The notes under the pieces were generated by a model, which ran no database searches, was not told the DNA's origin, and saw only the letters and a list, made by a program, of their open reading frames with translations. DNA of 42,841 nt. It comes from Rikenellaceae bacterium (GTDB lineage Bacteria > Bacteroidota > Bacteroidia > Bacteroidales > Rikenellaceae). Of this stretch, positions 25,363 through 33,709 are shown piece after piece. Every line of letters starts with the position of its first letter. Positions within the stretch are counted from its first letter, which is position 1. The stretch lies in contig JAFTYJ010000031.1 of NCBI GenBank assembly GCA_017464745.1, positions 1 through 42,841 of the forward strand, in the 5' to 3' direction. Made by a program: the position numbers and the translations under genes.

Positions 25363-26238
25363 TTAGTAAATATACAGTTCGCCGCCTTGCAGACGTGTTG
25401 CGCGTCGTACAGCAGTGGCTGTAAAAATCATCGATATAATAATTCCGAGCACCATCATACCGCAACACACCACAGCGAGTGCCGTGTCGTTGATGATGAA
25501 TGCCAACTCGGGCATACCTTTGCCCATACACATCACCATTGCCACAAGCAACAGCGATGCCAACGCTCCTGCAATCAGACCATTCAACGCGCTACGACCC
25601 AGGAACGGACGCATAATAAACCAGCGGGTGGCACCCACCAACTTCATAGTATTGATGAGTTGGATGCGGGTGTTGATGGTCATTCGAATTGTGTTGTGCA
25701 GCAGGATGAGGGCGATGACCAACAGTGCGGCGGCCATCATCAGTAGAACGAGGTTGAATCGTGCAATGTTGTCCTCAATGACTTGGATTGTATTCTTGGG
25801 ATATACCACCTCCATAGTGTGTTCCCAGTCGCCCCACATCTCGGCCAGAGAGTCCACAATGGCGGGTGTCGAGAAGTCTGCATTGAGGGTTATTTCGAAC
25901 GAATCGGGCAGGGGGTTGCTTCCGAGGAACTCCTCGAAATCCTCGCCCACATACTCCTTGAAATCTGCGGCGGCCTCGGACTTGTCGATGAACTTCACGC
26001 GTTTGACCTCGGGCGTTTGGCGCAGTACTCCTGCCAGCGAGTCTTGTACCTCGGGTGTGGTGTTGTTGAGCATCAGGTTAATGGCCATATTCTCGCGAAT
26101 GGAGTCGGTGGCTTTGAGCGCACCGCCCATAAGGTAGGCTGCGGCGCCCAACAAAAACAGCACCATCGAGATGCTTATGCTCGACACCATATAGGAGCGT
26201 CGAACACGTCGTTTGAGTCGTTTATCTTCCTGTCGCAT
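25363..26238 (-). CDS. ftsX: Cell-division permease-like protein FtsX
   Basis: A 291-residue membrane protein with one N-terminal helix, an extracellular domain (about 50-165) and three C-terminal helices, the FtsX layout. It partners the FtsE ATPase and, in other bacteria, activates peptidoglycan hydrolases at the septum. The membrane-proximal ARFNLVLLMMAAALLVIALILLHNTIRM and LVGATRWFIMRPF are typical. Its ATG lies inside the 3' end of the yfhO-type gene (17-base overlap). ftsE is not in this window, as is common in Bacteroidota where the two genes are unlinked. Confidence 0.92.
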   Translation of the reverse strand: MRQEDKRLKRRVRRSYMVSSISISMVLFLLGAAAYLMGGALKATDSIRENMAINLMLNNTTPEVQDSLAGVLRQTPEVKRVKFIDKSEAAADFKEYVGEDFEEFLGSNPLPDSFEITLNADFSTPAIVDSLAEMWGDWEHTMEVVYPKNTIQVIEDNIARFNLVLLMMAAALLVIALILLHNTIRMTINTRIQLINTMKLVGATRWFIMRPFLGRSALNGLIAGALASLLLVAMVMCMGKGMPELAFIINDTALAVVCCGMMVLGIIISMIFTATAVRRATRLQGGELYIY

Positions 26239-28642
26239 TGTTTTGCTTTTTGCGTTTTGACATTATGGTTACACCTGCTGCCACAGCCACCGCTGCGAGG
26301 ATTGCGAGCGACGAGGCGAGGGTGATATTTTCGGTTTGGCGGAAGCGGGGAATTTCGAACTCCCACTCGATTGTGTGCTCGCCGGCGGGGATGACCATTG
26401 CGCGCAACACATAGTTGGCACGGAAATACTCGGCAGGCTCTCCGTCGATGCGTACCGTCCAGCCGTGCGGGTAGTAAATCTCCGAGAATACGGCAATCTC
26501 GTCGTACTCCGAGATGCTCTCATAGCACAGATAGTTGGGTTTGTACTCCACTAACTGAATTGTTGCCTGTTGGTCCACACCCTCCATCGAGGCTTTGGTG
26601 TAGATGTCGGCAAAACGCTCGTCGGCCACAGCCTCGCTTGCAAGGTCAATGTCGTCCAACGCATCAATCTCGTCTTGGGGGTTGTCCACCGTGAGCAGTT
26701 TGTCCACAAACCACGCAGCACCCAATCGGTCAGGATTGACCATTACATTGTATTTGCCCGTTGATTGGTCGGCAGTGATGTAGTATTTGGTGTTGAGCAT
26801 ATTGTACACCGGACTTGCGGTGTCGCCCAGGTGGTGCTCAATCAGGTCTTGGTAGCGACTCAGTTTTGCGCCGTGGTAGCCTCCCACCGAGCGGTGGAAA
26901 TACGAGGTTGTCGCGTCGTTGAACGGACTTACGGTGGTGTTCAGCACGCGGAAACCGGGCTCCTTGTCCTGCATAATTGCAAGGTCGGCCGGTGTAGGTT
27001 GAACTTTGTTTTTGTGTGCCGACACGAATGTCGATTGGGGCAGGAAACGGGCATTGACGGGAATCATATCGGCGCACACCAGCACGGCGCACGCTGCAAC
27101 CATCATCCAGCGTTTCAGTTTGCCCACGCCGAAGAGCAATACCACACCTGCGGTCAGCACCACAAAGATGAGCGACCTCCAAGCGTCACTTCTCAACATT
27201 GCGGCTCTCTCGGAGTGCATTGCGCTCACCACGTCGTCGGGCAGTTGTGCATCCACAGCCGAGCCGAAGTCAAACAGGGCACCTCCCAGCAGTGCCATTA
27301 CCAACGCCACACCTGCGGTGATACCCACCGACCATTTCAGACCATACATAAGTTTGGCACGCTCCACGCCGTTCCACAACTCGGCCAACACGAAAGCACC
27401 CAACAGCGGAATGGTGAACTCCACCACCGCCAGGGTCATCGAAACGGTGCGGAACTTGTTGTATCCGGGCAGGATGTTGAACATCAACTCCGTAAACCAC
27501 ATCATATTGCTACCCCAGGCCAGCATTACAGCCAAAAGGCTCACACCTGCCAGCCACCACTTCTTGCGGCCTTCGAGCACAAACATTCCCAACACAGCCA
27601 AGAACATCGCCACAGCACCGATGTAGGTCGGGCCTGCGGTGAAGGGTTGGTCGCCCCAATACGAGGGCAGTTGGGTTGCAAGGTCGCGTGCGCCGTATTT
27701 GACCAGCGCTTGTGCTACCTCGCCATTCGAATCAAACCCTCCGCTCGACGAGCCTCCCATAAAGCCGGGGATAAACGTGTTGAGGGTTTCGAGTTTGCCG
27801 TAACTCCACGCGGTGGCATATTCGAGGTCAAGGCCCGACTTGTCTTGCGACGAGTGGGCGAGTTCCGAGCCGCCACGAATGGTTTCGGCCGAGTGCGACA
27901 TCGTGTAGTGGAGCGACGAGTAGTTGGCACCCACCGACAGGACAGCGGCCACGGCCAACACTGCGGTAGCCTTGAAGAATCGGGGCAGGGTTTTGTTGCG
28001 GAGTGCTTGTACAAACTCGTTGATAGCCAAGGCTACGATGATAAGTCCGAAGTAGTAGGTGATTTGGGGGTGTCCTGCGCCGATTTCGATTGCGGCAAAC
28101 AGTGCTGTCAGTGCACCTCCCAGCCAGATGTTGCTGCGATAGGTATAAATCACTCCTCCAATCAGCAACGGAGCGTAGGCCAGAGCCCACATTTTAGTGA
28201 CGTGTCCTGCGCCGATGATTATGAAAAAGTAGGTCGAAAGGCCATAAGCCAGCGCCGAGATAAGTCCCACCCACGGATTGATGCCGCACAGCAGCAACAT
28301 AACCCAGAAACTTGTCATTGCCAGCAGGATGAATGCCCACGGTTTGCCCAATGTGTTTTGGATTCCGTTCACCGTGTTGCGAATAATCATCGACGGATAT
28401 TTGACCGTAATAAGATAGGCGGGCATACCTCCGAACATACCTCCCGTCCAACCCGAATCCACACCCTCGGTGGCGCGTAAGTCTTTGATGTCTTTGCTCA
28501 TACCCTCGTATTGCACCACGTCGTGCATCGGAATCTCTTTACCCTCGAATTGGGGCGCAAAGTAGGTGGCGCACACAGCAGCAAACACAGCCAACACTGC
28601 GGCATAGGGCGCGATTTTTGTCAATATCGTTTTGAAATTCAT
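26222..28642 (-). CDS. YfhO-family large membrane protein
   Basis: An 806-residue polytopic membrane protein of the YfhO type, related to GT-C glycosyltransferases. About a dozen hydrophobic helices lie in the first two thirds, followed by a soluble domain (about 560-770) and a last helix near the C-terminus. The N-terminal luminal loop HDVVQYEGMSKDIKDLRATEG and GGMPAYLITVKYPS are characteristic; the extracytoplasmic part contains WTVRIDGEPAEYFRANYVLRAM. Homologues are linked to glycosylation of lipoteichoic acid in Firmicutes. In Bacteroidota the role is not defined. It heads the six-gene ftsX-queA operon and overlaps ftsX by 17 bases. Confidence 0.88.
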   Translation of the reverse strand: MNFKTILTKIAPYAAVLAVFAAVCATYFAPQFEGKEIPMHDVVQYEGMSKDIKDLRATEGVDSGWTGGMFGGMPAYLITVKYPSMIIRNTVNGIQNTLGKPWAFILLAMTSFWVMLLLCGINPWVGLISALAYGLSTYFFIIIGAGHVTKMWALAYAPLLIGGVIYTYRSNIWLGGALTALFAAIEIGAGHPQITYYFGLIIVALAINEFVQALRNKTLPRFFKATAVLAVAAVLSVGANYSSLHYTMSHSAETIRGGSELAHSSQDKSGLDLEYATAWSYGKLETLNTFIPGFMGGSSSGGFDSNGEVAQALVKYGARDLATQLPSYWGDQPFTAGPTYIGAVAMFLAVLGMFVLEGRKKWWLAGVSLLAVMLAWGSNMMWFTELMFNILPGYNKFRTVSMTLAVVEFTIPLLGAFVLAELWNGVERAKLMYGLKWSVGITAGVALVMALLGGALFDFGSAVDAQLPDDVVSAMHSERAAMLRSDAWRSLIFVVLTAGVVLLFGVGKLKRWMMVAACAVLVCADMIPVNARFLPQSTFVSAHKNKVQPTPADLAIMQDKEPGFRVLNTTVSPFNDATTSYFHRSVGGYHGAKLSRYQDLIEHHLGDTASPVYNMLNTKYYITADQSTGKYNVMVNPDRLGAAWFVDKLLTVDNPQDEIDALDDIDLASEAVADERFADIYTKASMEGVDQQATIQLVEYKPNYLCYESISEYDEIAVFSEIYYPHGWTVRIDGEPAEYFRANYVLRAMVIPAGEHTIEWEFEIPRFRQTENITLASSLAILAAVAVAAGVTIMSKRKKQNNATGR

Positions 28643-28738
28643 ATTCTCGGCTTTATAAAATAAGGTGCAAAGTAACTAAAAAAAGTTGAGATTTCGGCTT
28701 TTTGTCCCGACCATTTGTCGATGTTCGCGAAAAAATGT

Positions 28739-28746
28739 TAATTTTG
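28739..28746 (+). promoter_or_regulatory. -7 promoter element for polyprenyl synthase
   Basis: TAATTTTG matches TAnnTTTG about 20 bases upstream of the ATG at 28767; TTTG at 28714-28717 lies 21 bases further up and could serve as the -33 element. Confidence 0.65.
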
Positions 28747-28766
28747 CGACGATTAATCACATTTTT

Positions 28767-29750
28767 ATGAGCCTACTTGAACAGATACGTCGCCCCGTCG
28801 AAGACCTCCTGAGGGAGTGTCGAACCTATATGTGTGACCGTATGACGGCCGATGACCCGTTTGTGCAGTCGATGCTCGACTACATTATCGGCAATATGGG
28901 CAAGGGTGTTCGTCCGTTGCTTGTGTTGTTGTCGTCGCGCCTTCACGCCGAGGGTGTCGCCTTGGGCGAACGTACCAACCTTGCAGCAATGCTCGTCGAG
29001 ATGATTCACACCGCCTCGCTGGTGCACGACGATGTGATTGACGAGTCGCCGATGCGCCGTGGCAATCCTTCGGTCAATAATCGCTGGGGTGCCAATAGTG
29101 CTGTGTTGTGTGGCGACTATATTTTGGCTACCGCTTTCGATGCAGGTATGACCAGCGGACACTACGATATTCCCACCTTCATTATCTCGGCTATGCGACA
29201 ATTGTGTAGCGGTGAGTTGGTCCAAAATGAGTGTAATCGCACCTCGACAATGACCCGCGAGTTGTATCTCGATATTATCAACAAAAAGACGGCAGTTTTG
29301 CTCTCGACAAGTGCCGCTGTGGGTGCTGTTGCTGTGGGCGCTTCTCGGGAGTGCGTTGAGCGTATGACCGAGTTTGGAACAGCCCTCGGAATGGCCTTCC
29401 AAATCAAAGATGATATTTTGGACTATGATGTTGATGCACAGACAGGTAAACCGTCGTGCAACGACCTTCGGGAGGGCAAAATTACCCTGCCTTTGTTGAG
29501 CGTTTTGGAGAGTGCCGATGAGTGCGAACGCCAACGCTTGGTGGCGCTGTTGCAGGCCGCCCGTACCGACGAGTGTGCTGTCGAGCAGTTGCGCGAAATT
29601 GTGACCACTCGCGGAGGTTTGCAGGCTGCCCAAACTTTGATGGACGACTATATGAACCGTGCGCGTGCTGTGGTTGCGATGTATCCCGCCTCGGATGTGC
29701 GCCGTTCGTTGGAGTTGCTGTGCGAGTTTGTTGCCGCCCGCAATAATTAG
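28767..29750 (+). CDS. Long-chain polyprenyl diphosphate synthase
   Basis: Trans-prenyltransferase of 327 residues from the ATG at 28767; the frame opens earlier at 28686, but a promoter box sits in that stretch. It has GKGVRP (45-50), the first Asp-rich motif DDVID (88-92) and the second DDILD (215-219). The residues just before the first motif (TASLVH) are small, which in this family allows long products, so an octaprenyl- or longer-chain synthase feeding menaquinone is likely. It is a single gene with its own promoter and terminator. Confidence 0.92.
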   Translation: MSLLEQIRRPVEDLLRECRTYMCDRMTADDPFVQSMLDYIIGNMGKGVRPLLVLLSSRLHAEGVALGERTNLAAMLVEMIHTASLVHDDVIDESPMRRGNPSVNNRWGANSAVLCGDYILATAFDAGMTSGHYDIPTFIISAMRQLCSGELVQNECNRTSTMTRELYLDIINKKTAVLLSTSAAVGAVAVGASRECVERMTEFGTALGMAFQIKDDILDYDVDAQTGKPSCNDLREGKITLPLLSVLESADECERQRLVALLQAARTDECAVEQLREIVTTRGGLQAAQTLMDDYMNRARAVVAMYPASDVRRSLELLCEFVAARNN

Positions 29751-29772
29751 AGTTGTGATACCCCTAAAAAAT

Positions 29773-29806
29773 ATCGGAGGTTGCCTCGTATGGGGCAACC
29801 TCCGAT
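29773..29806. terminator. Bidirectional terminator
   Basis: A perfect 13-base stem (29773-29785 with 29794-29806) with an eight-base loop; T-rich on the minus-strand side, GTGTTTAT on the plus side. It separates the polyprenyl synthase from the convergent barrel-like gene. Confidence 0.9.
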
Positions 29807-29824
29807 GTGTTTATGGTGTGTAGC

Positions 29825-30340
29825 CTAAAAGTTGTAGGTGCACGAGAGTGCGAAGTTGATAACCATAGGCTCCCAACTAAATGTTAAGGGGTATTTTTCG
29901 TCGTGGCAGGTGATGAATCCGCTCATAATTCCCATATATGGTGTCCAGTCAATGCCTAATGATACAGGGACTTTCTTGAAGGTGTAGTCGAGTCGTACCA
30001 TCGGACCTGCGTGTACGAAGAAGTCGGTGGGTGACAAACCTCCTGCGTTGGCCGCAACTCCCGCATCAAACGAAAAGTCGCCTACGGCCGAGTCGCCAAA
30101 GTTGACACACTCCCAAGCAGCAATCAGAGTTCCGTTGGGAATGAAATTGAGTCCCGTTCCAAGACGTGCTTCGAGGTACATAGGTTTGTCGGCAACCTCG
30201 CCAAAGCCCGAGTAACGTCCCACGATTTCGAGTGCGCCTCCCAGACGTACACCGACACCCCATTTATTGTCGTTGGATTGTGCTGTTGCAGTGGTGACTA
30301 AGGCCATAAGCGCCACCATCAGTGTGTAGAACTTTTTCAT
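29825..30340 (-). CDS. Secreted outer-membrane-like small protein
   Basis: A 171-residue protein with a Sec signal peptide (cleavage probably after TTATAQ, residue 21). The mature part is rich in alternating hydrophobic strands (GVGVRLGGALEIVGRYSG, YLEARLGTGLNFIP, FVHAGPMVRLDYTF) and ends in Phe, the pattern of small outer-membrane beta-barrels. It has its own promoter and a terminator on each side, so it stands alone. I do not recognise a specific family; lipid or peptidoglycan anchoring motifs are absent. Confidence 0.75.
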   Translation of the reverse strand: MKKFYTLMVALMALVTTATAQSNDNKWGVGVRLGGALEIVGRYSGFGEVADKPMYLEARLGTGLNFIPNGTLIAAWECVNFGDSAVGDFSFDAGVAANAGGLSPTDFFVHAGPMVRLDYTFKKVPVSLGIDWTPYMGIMSGFITCHDEKYPLTFSWEPMVINFALSCTYNF

Positions 30341-30384
30341 GTTGCTTTCGGGTTAAAAGTTAATTTTTAGGTTGATAGTTTAGG

Positions 30385-30414
30385 CAAATTTAACAAAAAA
30401 AAAGAATATCCAAA
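30385..30414 (-). promoter_or_regulatory. Promoter for the barrel-like gene
   Basis: TAAATTTG on the minus strand (30385-30392) with TTTTG (30411-30414 and on) 18 bases upstream; the leader is about 40 bases. Confidence 0.7.
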
Positions 30415-30454
30415 ATTTCGCACTTGTTTTGTTCGGTTTTGTGTGTAGTATCGG

Positions 30455-30493
30455 CCGAAAAAAAGCACAACTCACAGGAGTGAATTGTGCTTT
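30455..30493 (-). terminator. Terminator after def
   Basis: Stem of 9 plus 4 base pairs with one mismatch (30462-30475 with 30480-30493) and a four-base loop; followed on the minus strand by a T-rich run. It lies about 30 bases after the def stop. Confidence 0.82.
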
Positions 30494-30523
30494 GTTGTGT
30501 GAACGAAAAAAAATGCAGGTGCC

Positions 30524-31069
30524 TTACTTTGTGCGATAGGCGGCGCTGTATTTGCCTTTGGTAAATCCGAGCAACTTGTTGCGTACCAATTTTTTGCGCA
30601 GGGGCGACAGACGGTCGGTAAACACCTTACCCTCCAAGTGGTCGTACTCGTGCTGAATCACGCGGGCGGCAAATCCGTCATAAAACTCGTCGTGCTCCTC
30701 CCAATTCTCATCCACATAGCGAATACGAATCGAAGTGGGGCGTTTGACATCCTCATAAAGTCCGGGCAGGCTCAGACATCCCTCCGAAAAGTAGTCCTCT
30801 TCGTCACCGTACTCATAAATCTCGGCGTTGATAAATGTCTTGCGAAAACCTTCCAACGAGGGGTCTTCCTCGGCCCATGGCGAGGCATCCACCACAAACA
30901 TTCGGATGTTCATACCGATTTGGGGTGCAGCCAGGCCGACACCATTGGCAGCATCCATCGTTGCGAGCATATCTGCCGAGAGTTGTTTGACATCAATCGA
31001 ATCCTTCTCGATGGGCGCCGAAGGGTTTTTGAGTGCCGTTGCGCCGTAGATTACAATAGGGTAAATCAT
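30524..31069 (-). CDS. def: Peptide deformylase
   Basis: Removes the formyl group from the N-terminal Met of new proteins. The protein has 181 residues with the three family motifs: GVGLAAPQIG (43-52), EGCLSLPG with the metal-binding Cys, and QHEYDHLEG with the HExxH histidines. It starts seven bases after ruvX on the same strand, so both share the ruvX promoter, and it is followed by a hairpin terminator. Confidence 0.97.
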   Translation of the reverse strand: MIYPIVIYGATALKNPSAPIEKDSIDVKQLSADMLATMDAANGVGLAAPQIGMNIRMFVVDASPWAEEDPSLEGFRKTFINAEIYEYGDEEDYFSEGCLSLPGLYEDVKRPTSIRIRYVDENWEEHDEFYDGFAARVIQHEYDHLEGKVFTDRLSPLRKKLVRNKLLGFTKGKYSAAYRTK

Positions 31070-31076
31070 ATCGTTT

Positions 31077-31490
31077 TTATTTTTTGGAATCCATATAACC
31101 TTGCAGGATTATGGCTGCGCTGATGCGGTCGACCATCGCCTTGTCGCGTCGAGCCATCTTGCCCACGCCGCCGTCAATCATTGCCCGATGTGCCAACACC
31201 GAGGTGAAACGCTCGTCGTAGTACTCAACGGGAATGGTGGGGAAAACCTTGCGCAAACGATTCACAAAAGGCTCAATGCGCTTGAAGTTCTCCGACGGTG
31301 TACCGTCCATCTGTTTGGGCAATCCCACTACAAAACGCTCCACGCTTTGCTTGGAGGCGTACTCTTGCAGAAACTCCACAAGGGTGTGGGTTGCCACGGT
31401 TTCGAGTGGTTGGGCTATGATTCCCAACGGGTCGGTGACGGCAATTCCCGTGCGCTTGGCACCATAATCTATCGCTATAATCCTTGCCAT
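31077..31490 (-). CDS. ruvX: YqgF/RuvX-family nuclease-fold protein
   Basis: A 137-residue RNase-H-fold protein, product of yqgF/ruvX, implicated in 16S rRNA 5' processing and proposed as a Holliday-junction resolvase. ARIIAIDYGAKRTGIAVTDPLG (first acidic site), VVGLPKQMDG and YDERFTSVLA (second acidic) are visible, and the C-terminal DRISAAIILQGYM carries the last Asp. The ATG at 31490 gives the canonical start; the frame is open to 31571 but that part covers the promoter region. It diverges from glyS and precedes def by seven bases. Confidence 0.94.
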   Translation of the reverse strand: MARIIAIDYGAKRTGIAVTDPLGIIAQPLETVATHTLVEFLQEYASKQSVERFVVGLPKQMDGTPSENFKRIEPFVNRLRKVFPTIPVEYYDERFTSVLAHRAMIDGGVGKMARRDKAMVDRISAAIILQGYMDSKK

Positions 31491-31496
31491 AAGCCA

Positions 31497-31504
31497 CAAA
31501 GTTA
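31497..31504 (-). promoter_or_regulatory. -7 promoter element for ruvX-def
   Basis: TAACTTTG on the minus strand matches TAnnTTTG and ends six bases before the ruvX ATG, which predicts an almost leaderless transcript. No -33 TTTG is evident. Confidence 0.6.
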
Positions 31505-31557
31505 CGGCTTTTTCGCTAAAAAACGAAACGGCGTGCGGAGAGTTCACAAAAAAAACG

Positions 31558-31565
31558 TATTTTTG
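31558..31565 (+). promoter_or_regulatory. -7 promoter element for glyS
   Basis: TATTTTTG matches TAnnTTTG about 25 bases before the glyS ATG, back to back with the ruvX promoter. The -33 region is poor. Confidence 0.65.
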
Positions 31566-31590
31566 CACCAAAATAAATTTTCATCGAACA

Positions 31591-33132
31591 ATGACACAAG
31601 AGGAACTTTTCAAAAAACTCGTCGCACACTGCAAAGAGTACGGATTTATCTTTCCGTCGAGCGAAATCTATGACGGATTGAGCGCAGTGTACGACTACGG
31701 ACAACTCGGTGTAGAGTTGAAAAATAACATAAAGAGATATTGGTGGGATGCAATGACCAAACTCCACGACAATGTGGTGGGTATCGACGCAGCCATCTTT
31801 ATGCACCCCAAAACTTGGGAGGCTTCGGGCCACGTGAGCGCCTTCAATGACCCGCTCATCGACAACAAAGACAGCAAAAAACGCTATCGTGCCGATGTGC
31901 TGATTGAGGATTGGATTGCCAAACAGGACGAGAAAATAGGCAAAGAGGTCGAGAAAGCACGCAAACGTTTCGGCGAGTCGTTCAACGAGGAGCAATACCT
32001 CGCCACCTCGCCCCGTGTGCTCGACATCAAAGCCAAACGCGATGCCGTAAATCAACGTATGGCCGATGCGCTGAACGCCAACGACCTTGTTGAGTTGCGC
32101 CAAATCATCATTGATTGCGAAATCGTGTGCCCCATCTCGGGTACCCGCAACTGGACCGAGGTGCGCCAATTCAACCTTATGTTCGACACCAAAATCGGTT
32201 CGCTGTCGGATGGCGCCAACACTATCTACCTGCGCCCCGAAACTGCACAAGGTATCTTCGTAAACTTCCTGAATGTTCAGAAAACCGGCCGTATGAAACT
32301 CCCGTTCGGTATCGCTCAAATCGGCAAGGCGTTCCGTAACGAGATTGTGGCTCGCCAGTTTATTTTCAGTATGAGGGAGTTCGAGCAGATGGAGATGCAG
32401 TTCTTTGTGCGCCCCGGTGAGGAGATGCGCTGGTTTGAACACTGGAAGAACTTCCGTATGAAGTGGCACCAAGCCCTCGGCTTCGGCGAGAAGAACTACC
32501 GCTTCCACGACCACGAGAAACTCGCTTTTTATGCCAATGCTGCTACCGACGTGGAGTTCAACTTCCCGTTTGGTTTCAAAGAGGTGGAGGGTATCCACTC
32601 GCGCACCGACTACGACCTCGGCCAACACCAAAAATACTCGGGCAAGAAGATGCAATACTTCGACGCCGAGACAGGCGAAAGTTACATTCCCTATGTCATC
32701 GAGACTTCGATTGGCGTGGACCGTATGATTTTGCAAGTTCTGTCGGCCGCCTACTGCGAGGAGAAACTCGAAAACGGCGAGGAGCGTACCGTACTCCGTA
32801 TTCCCGCACAATTGGCTCCCGTCAAAGCCGCTATTCTGCCGCTTGTCAAGAAAGACGGTATGCCCGAAATTGCACGCGAGATTATGAATACCTTGAAGTT
32901 CGACTATAATGTTCAGTACGACGAGAAGGACAGCATCGGCAAACGCTACCGCCGTCAGGATGCTATCGGTACTCCGTTGTGTATCACCGTTGATACCCAA
33001 ACCCTTAGCGACCGCACCGTTACTGTTCGTTACCGCGATACTATGACTCAGGAGCGTGTTGCAATCGACGCCCTGCCCGCTCTGCTCAGCGACCAAACCT
33101 CGTATAGCAAACTGTTTGCAAAACTGATGTAA
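31591..33132 (+). CDS. glyS: Glycyl-tRNA synthetase, homodimeric type
   Basis: A 513-residue single-chain class II enzyme of the alpha2 (archaeal/eukaryotic/some bacterial) type rather than the alpha2beta2 type of E. coli. Motif 2 lies in GKAFRNEIVARQFIFSMREFEQMEMQ, motif 3 in IETSIGVDRMIL, and the C-terminal anticodon-binding domain starts near APVKAAILPLV. YLRPETAQGIF is a family signature. It is followed 18 bases later by a small secreted protein gene; it may not be in the same operon, but no terminator is visible in that gap. Confidence 0.97.
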   Translation: MTQEELFKKLVAHCKEYGFIFPSSEIYDGLSAVYDYGQLGVELKNNIKRYWWDAMTKLHDNVVGIDAAIFMHPKTWEASGHVSAFNDPLIDNKDSKKRYRADVLIEDWIAKQDEKIGKEVEKARKRFGESFNEEQYLATSPRVLDIKAKRDAVNQRMADALNANDLVELRQIIIDCEIVCPISGTRNWTEVRQFNLMFDTKIGSLSDGANTIYLRPETAQGIFVNFLNVQKTGRMKLPFGIAQIGKAFRNEIVARQFIFSMREFEQMEMQFFVRPGEEMRWFEHWKNFRMKWHQALGFGEKNYRFHDHEKLAFYANAATDVEFNFPFGFKEVEGIHSRTDYDLGQHQKYSGKKMQYFDAETGESYIPYVIETSIGVDRMILQVLSAAYCEEKLENGEERTVLRIPAQLAPVKAAILPLVKKDGMPEIAREIMNTLKFDYNVQYDEKDSIGKRYRRQDAIGTPLCITVDTQTLSDRTVTVRYRDTMTQERVAIDALPALLSDQTSYSKLFAKLM

Positions 33133-33150
33133 TAATAGAAACGCAATTTT

Positions 33151-33351
33151 ATGCGCAGTCTTGTATTGTCATTTATCACTTTGTGGGCACTTACATTTGC
33201 AATGCCGGCAGAGGAGTATTCGCCCTTACAAACAGAGCAAACGTTTGTTTATATTTGTACGGGTGAATACGCCAAGGCGTATCATGCATATAGTGATTGT
33301 CGTGGATTGGGAAATTGTCGCGCTTCTATCAAGAAGATTACCAAAGCCTAA
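33151..33351 (+). CDS. Small secreted Cys protein, cut by in-frame TAA
   Basis: A 66-residue protein with a signal peptide (hydrophobic core LVLSFITLWALTFA, cut probably after AMPA at residue 20) and a short domain with VYICTGEYAKAYH and SDCRGLGNCRASIKKITKA. It resembles a small family I recall from Bacteroidales in which YxCTG...YH...C.GL...C is followed by AxxxGR.PCxxCY. Here the frame meets TAA at 33349-33351, and directly after it, in the same frame, comes AQHNGRVPCKICY and a second TAA at 33391-33393. The full form would be 80 residues, so the stop probably replaced a Glu codon and removes the C76-x2-C79 pair, a likely metal or disulfide site. Confidence 0.7.
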   Translation: MRSLVLSFITLWALTFAMPAEEYSPLQTEQTFVYICTGEYAKAYHAYSDCRGLGNCRASIKKITKA

Positions 33352-33393
33352 GCACAGCATAATGGCCGCGTACCGTGCAAGATATGCTATTAA
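33352..33393 (+). other. Same-frame CxxC tail beyond the premature TAA
   Basis: Thirteen sense codons encoding AQHNGRVPCKICY and then TAA. They continue the frame of the preceding small secreted protein and supply its expected CxxC end. Confidence 0.7.
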
Positions 33394-33414
33394 ACAAAAT
33401 CTGTTATGTTATGA

Positions 33415-33446
33415 GAAGGAGTGTCCCGTCGGGATGCTCCTTCTTT
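33415..33446 (+). terminator. Terminator after the small secreted protein
   Basis: GAAGGAG (33415-33421) pairs with CTCCTTC (33437-33443); an inner TCCC/GGGA stem closes a three-base loop, with TG bulges on each side. A short T run follows. Confidence 0.78.
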
Positions 33447-33709
33447 GTTGGTAAAATGAAATATGGGCTATTGGGGGGGTGTTCTGCTGTCGAATGAATA
33501 TTTTAACATATTGTTGCTTTTTGTGCAAAAAGTTGGGTCTTTTGTTGGAAAACCGAGAATTTTTTAGTTTTTTTGCTGACTGAAACAGAATTTATATTAA
33601 TAGGTGGCGCGGATTCGGTGTGGCGTGTTCGGATGAGATGCGCCTGTTGAGAAACCAAACCCCGACAAACCAATGGGGAGTATTGCTCCTCACAAAACTA
33701 ACCGCTTGT
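33447..33709. promoter_or_regulatory. AT-rich gap with a 16-base palindrome
   Basis: This 263-base gap precedes the ACT-domain gene. CTTTTTG/CAAAAAG at 33517-33532 is a perfect inverted repeat with a two-base spacer, a possible operator. TTTG at 33541-33544 and a long T tract ending in TTTG near 33574 could form a promoter, but no exact TAnnTTTG is present. A G7 run lies near 33474. I see no gene or RNA element in the rest. Confidence 0.4.

Noticed and set aside
33620..33709. N-terminal extension of the ACT-domain protein
   Set aside because: The added 30 residues are unlike the start of relatives I recall; the ATG at 33710 fits the conserved beginning.
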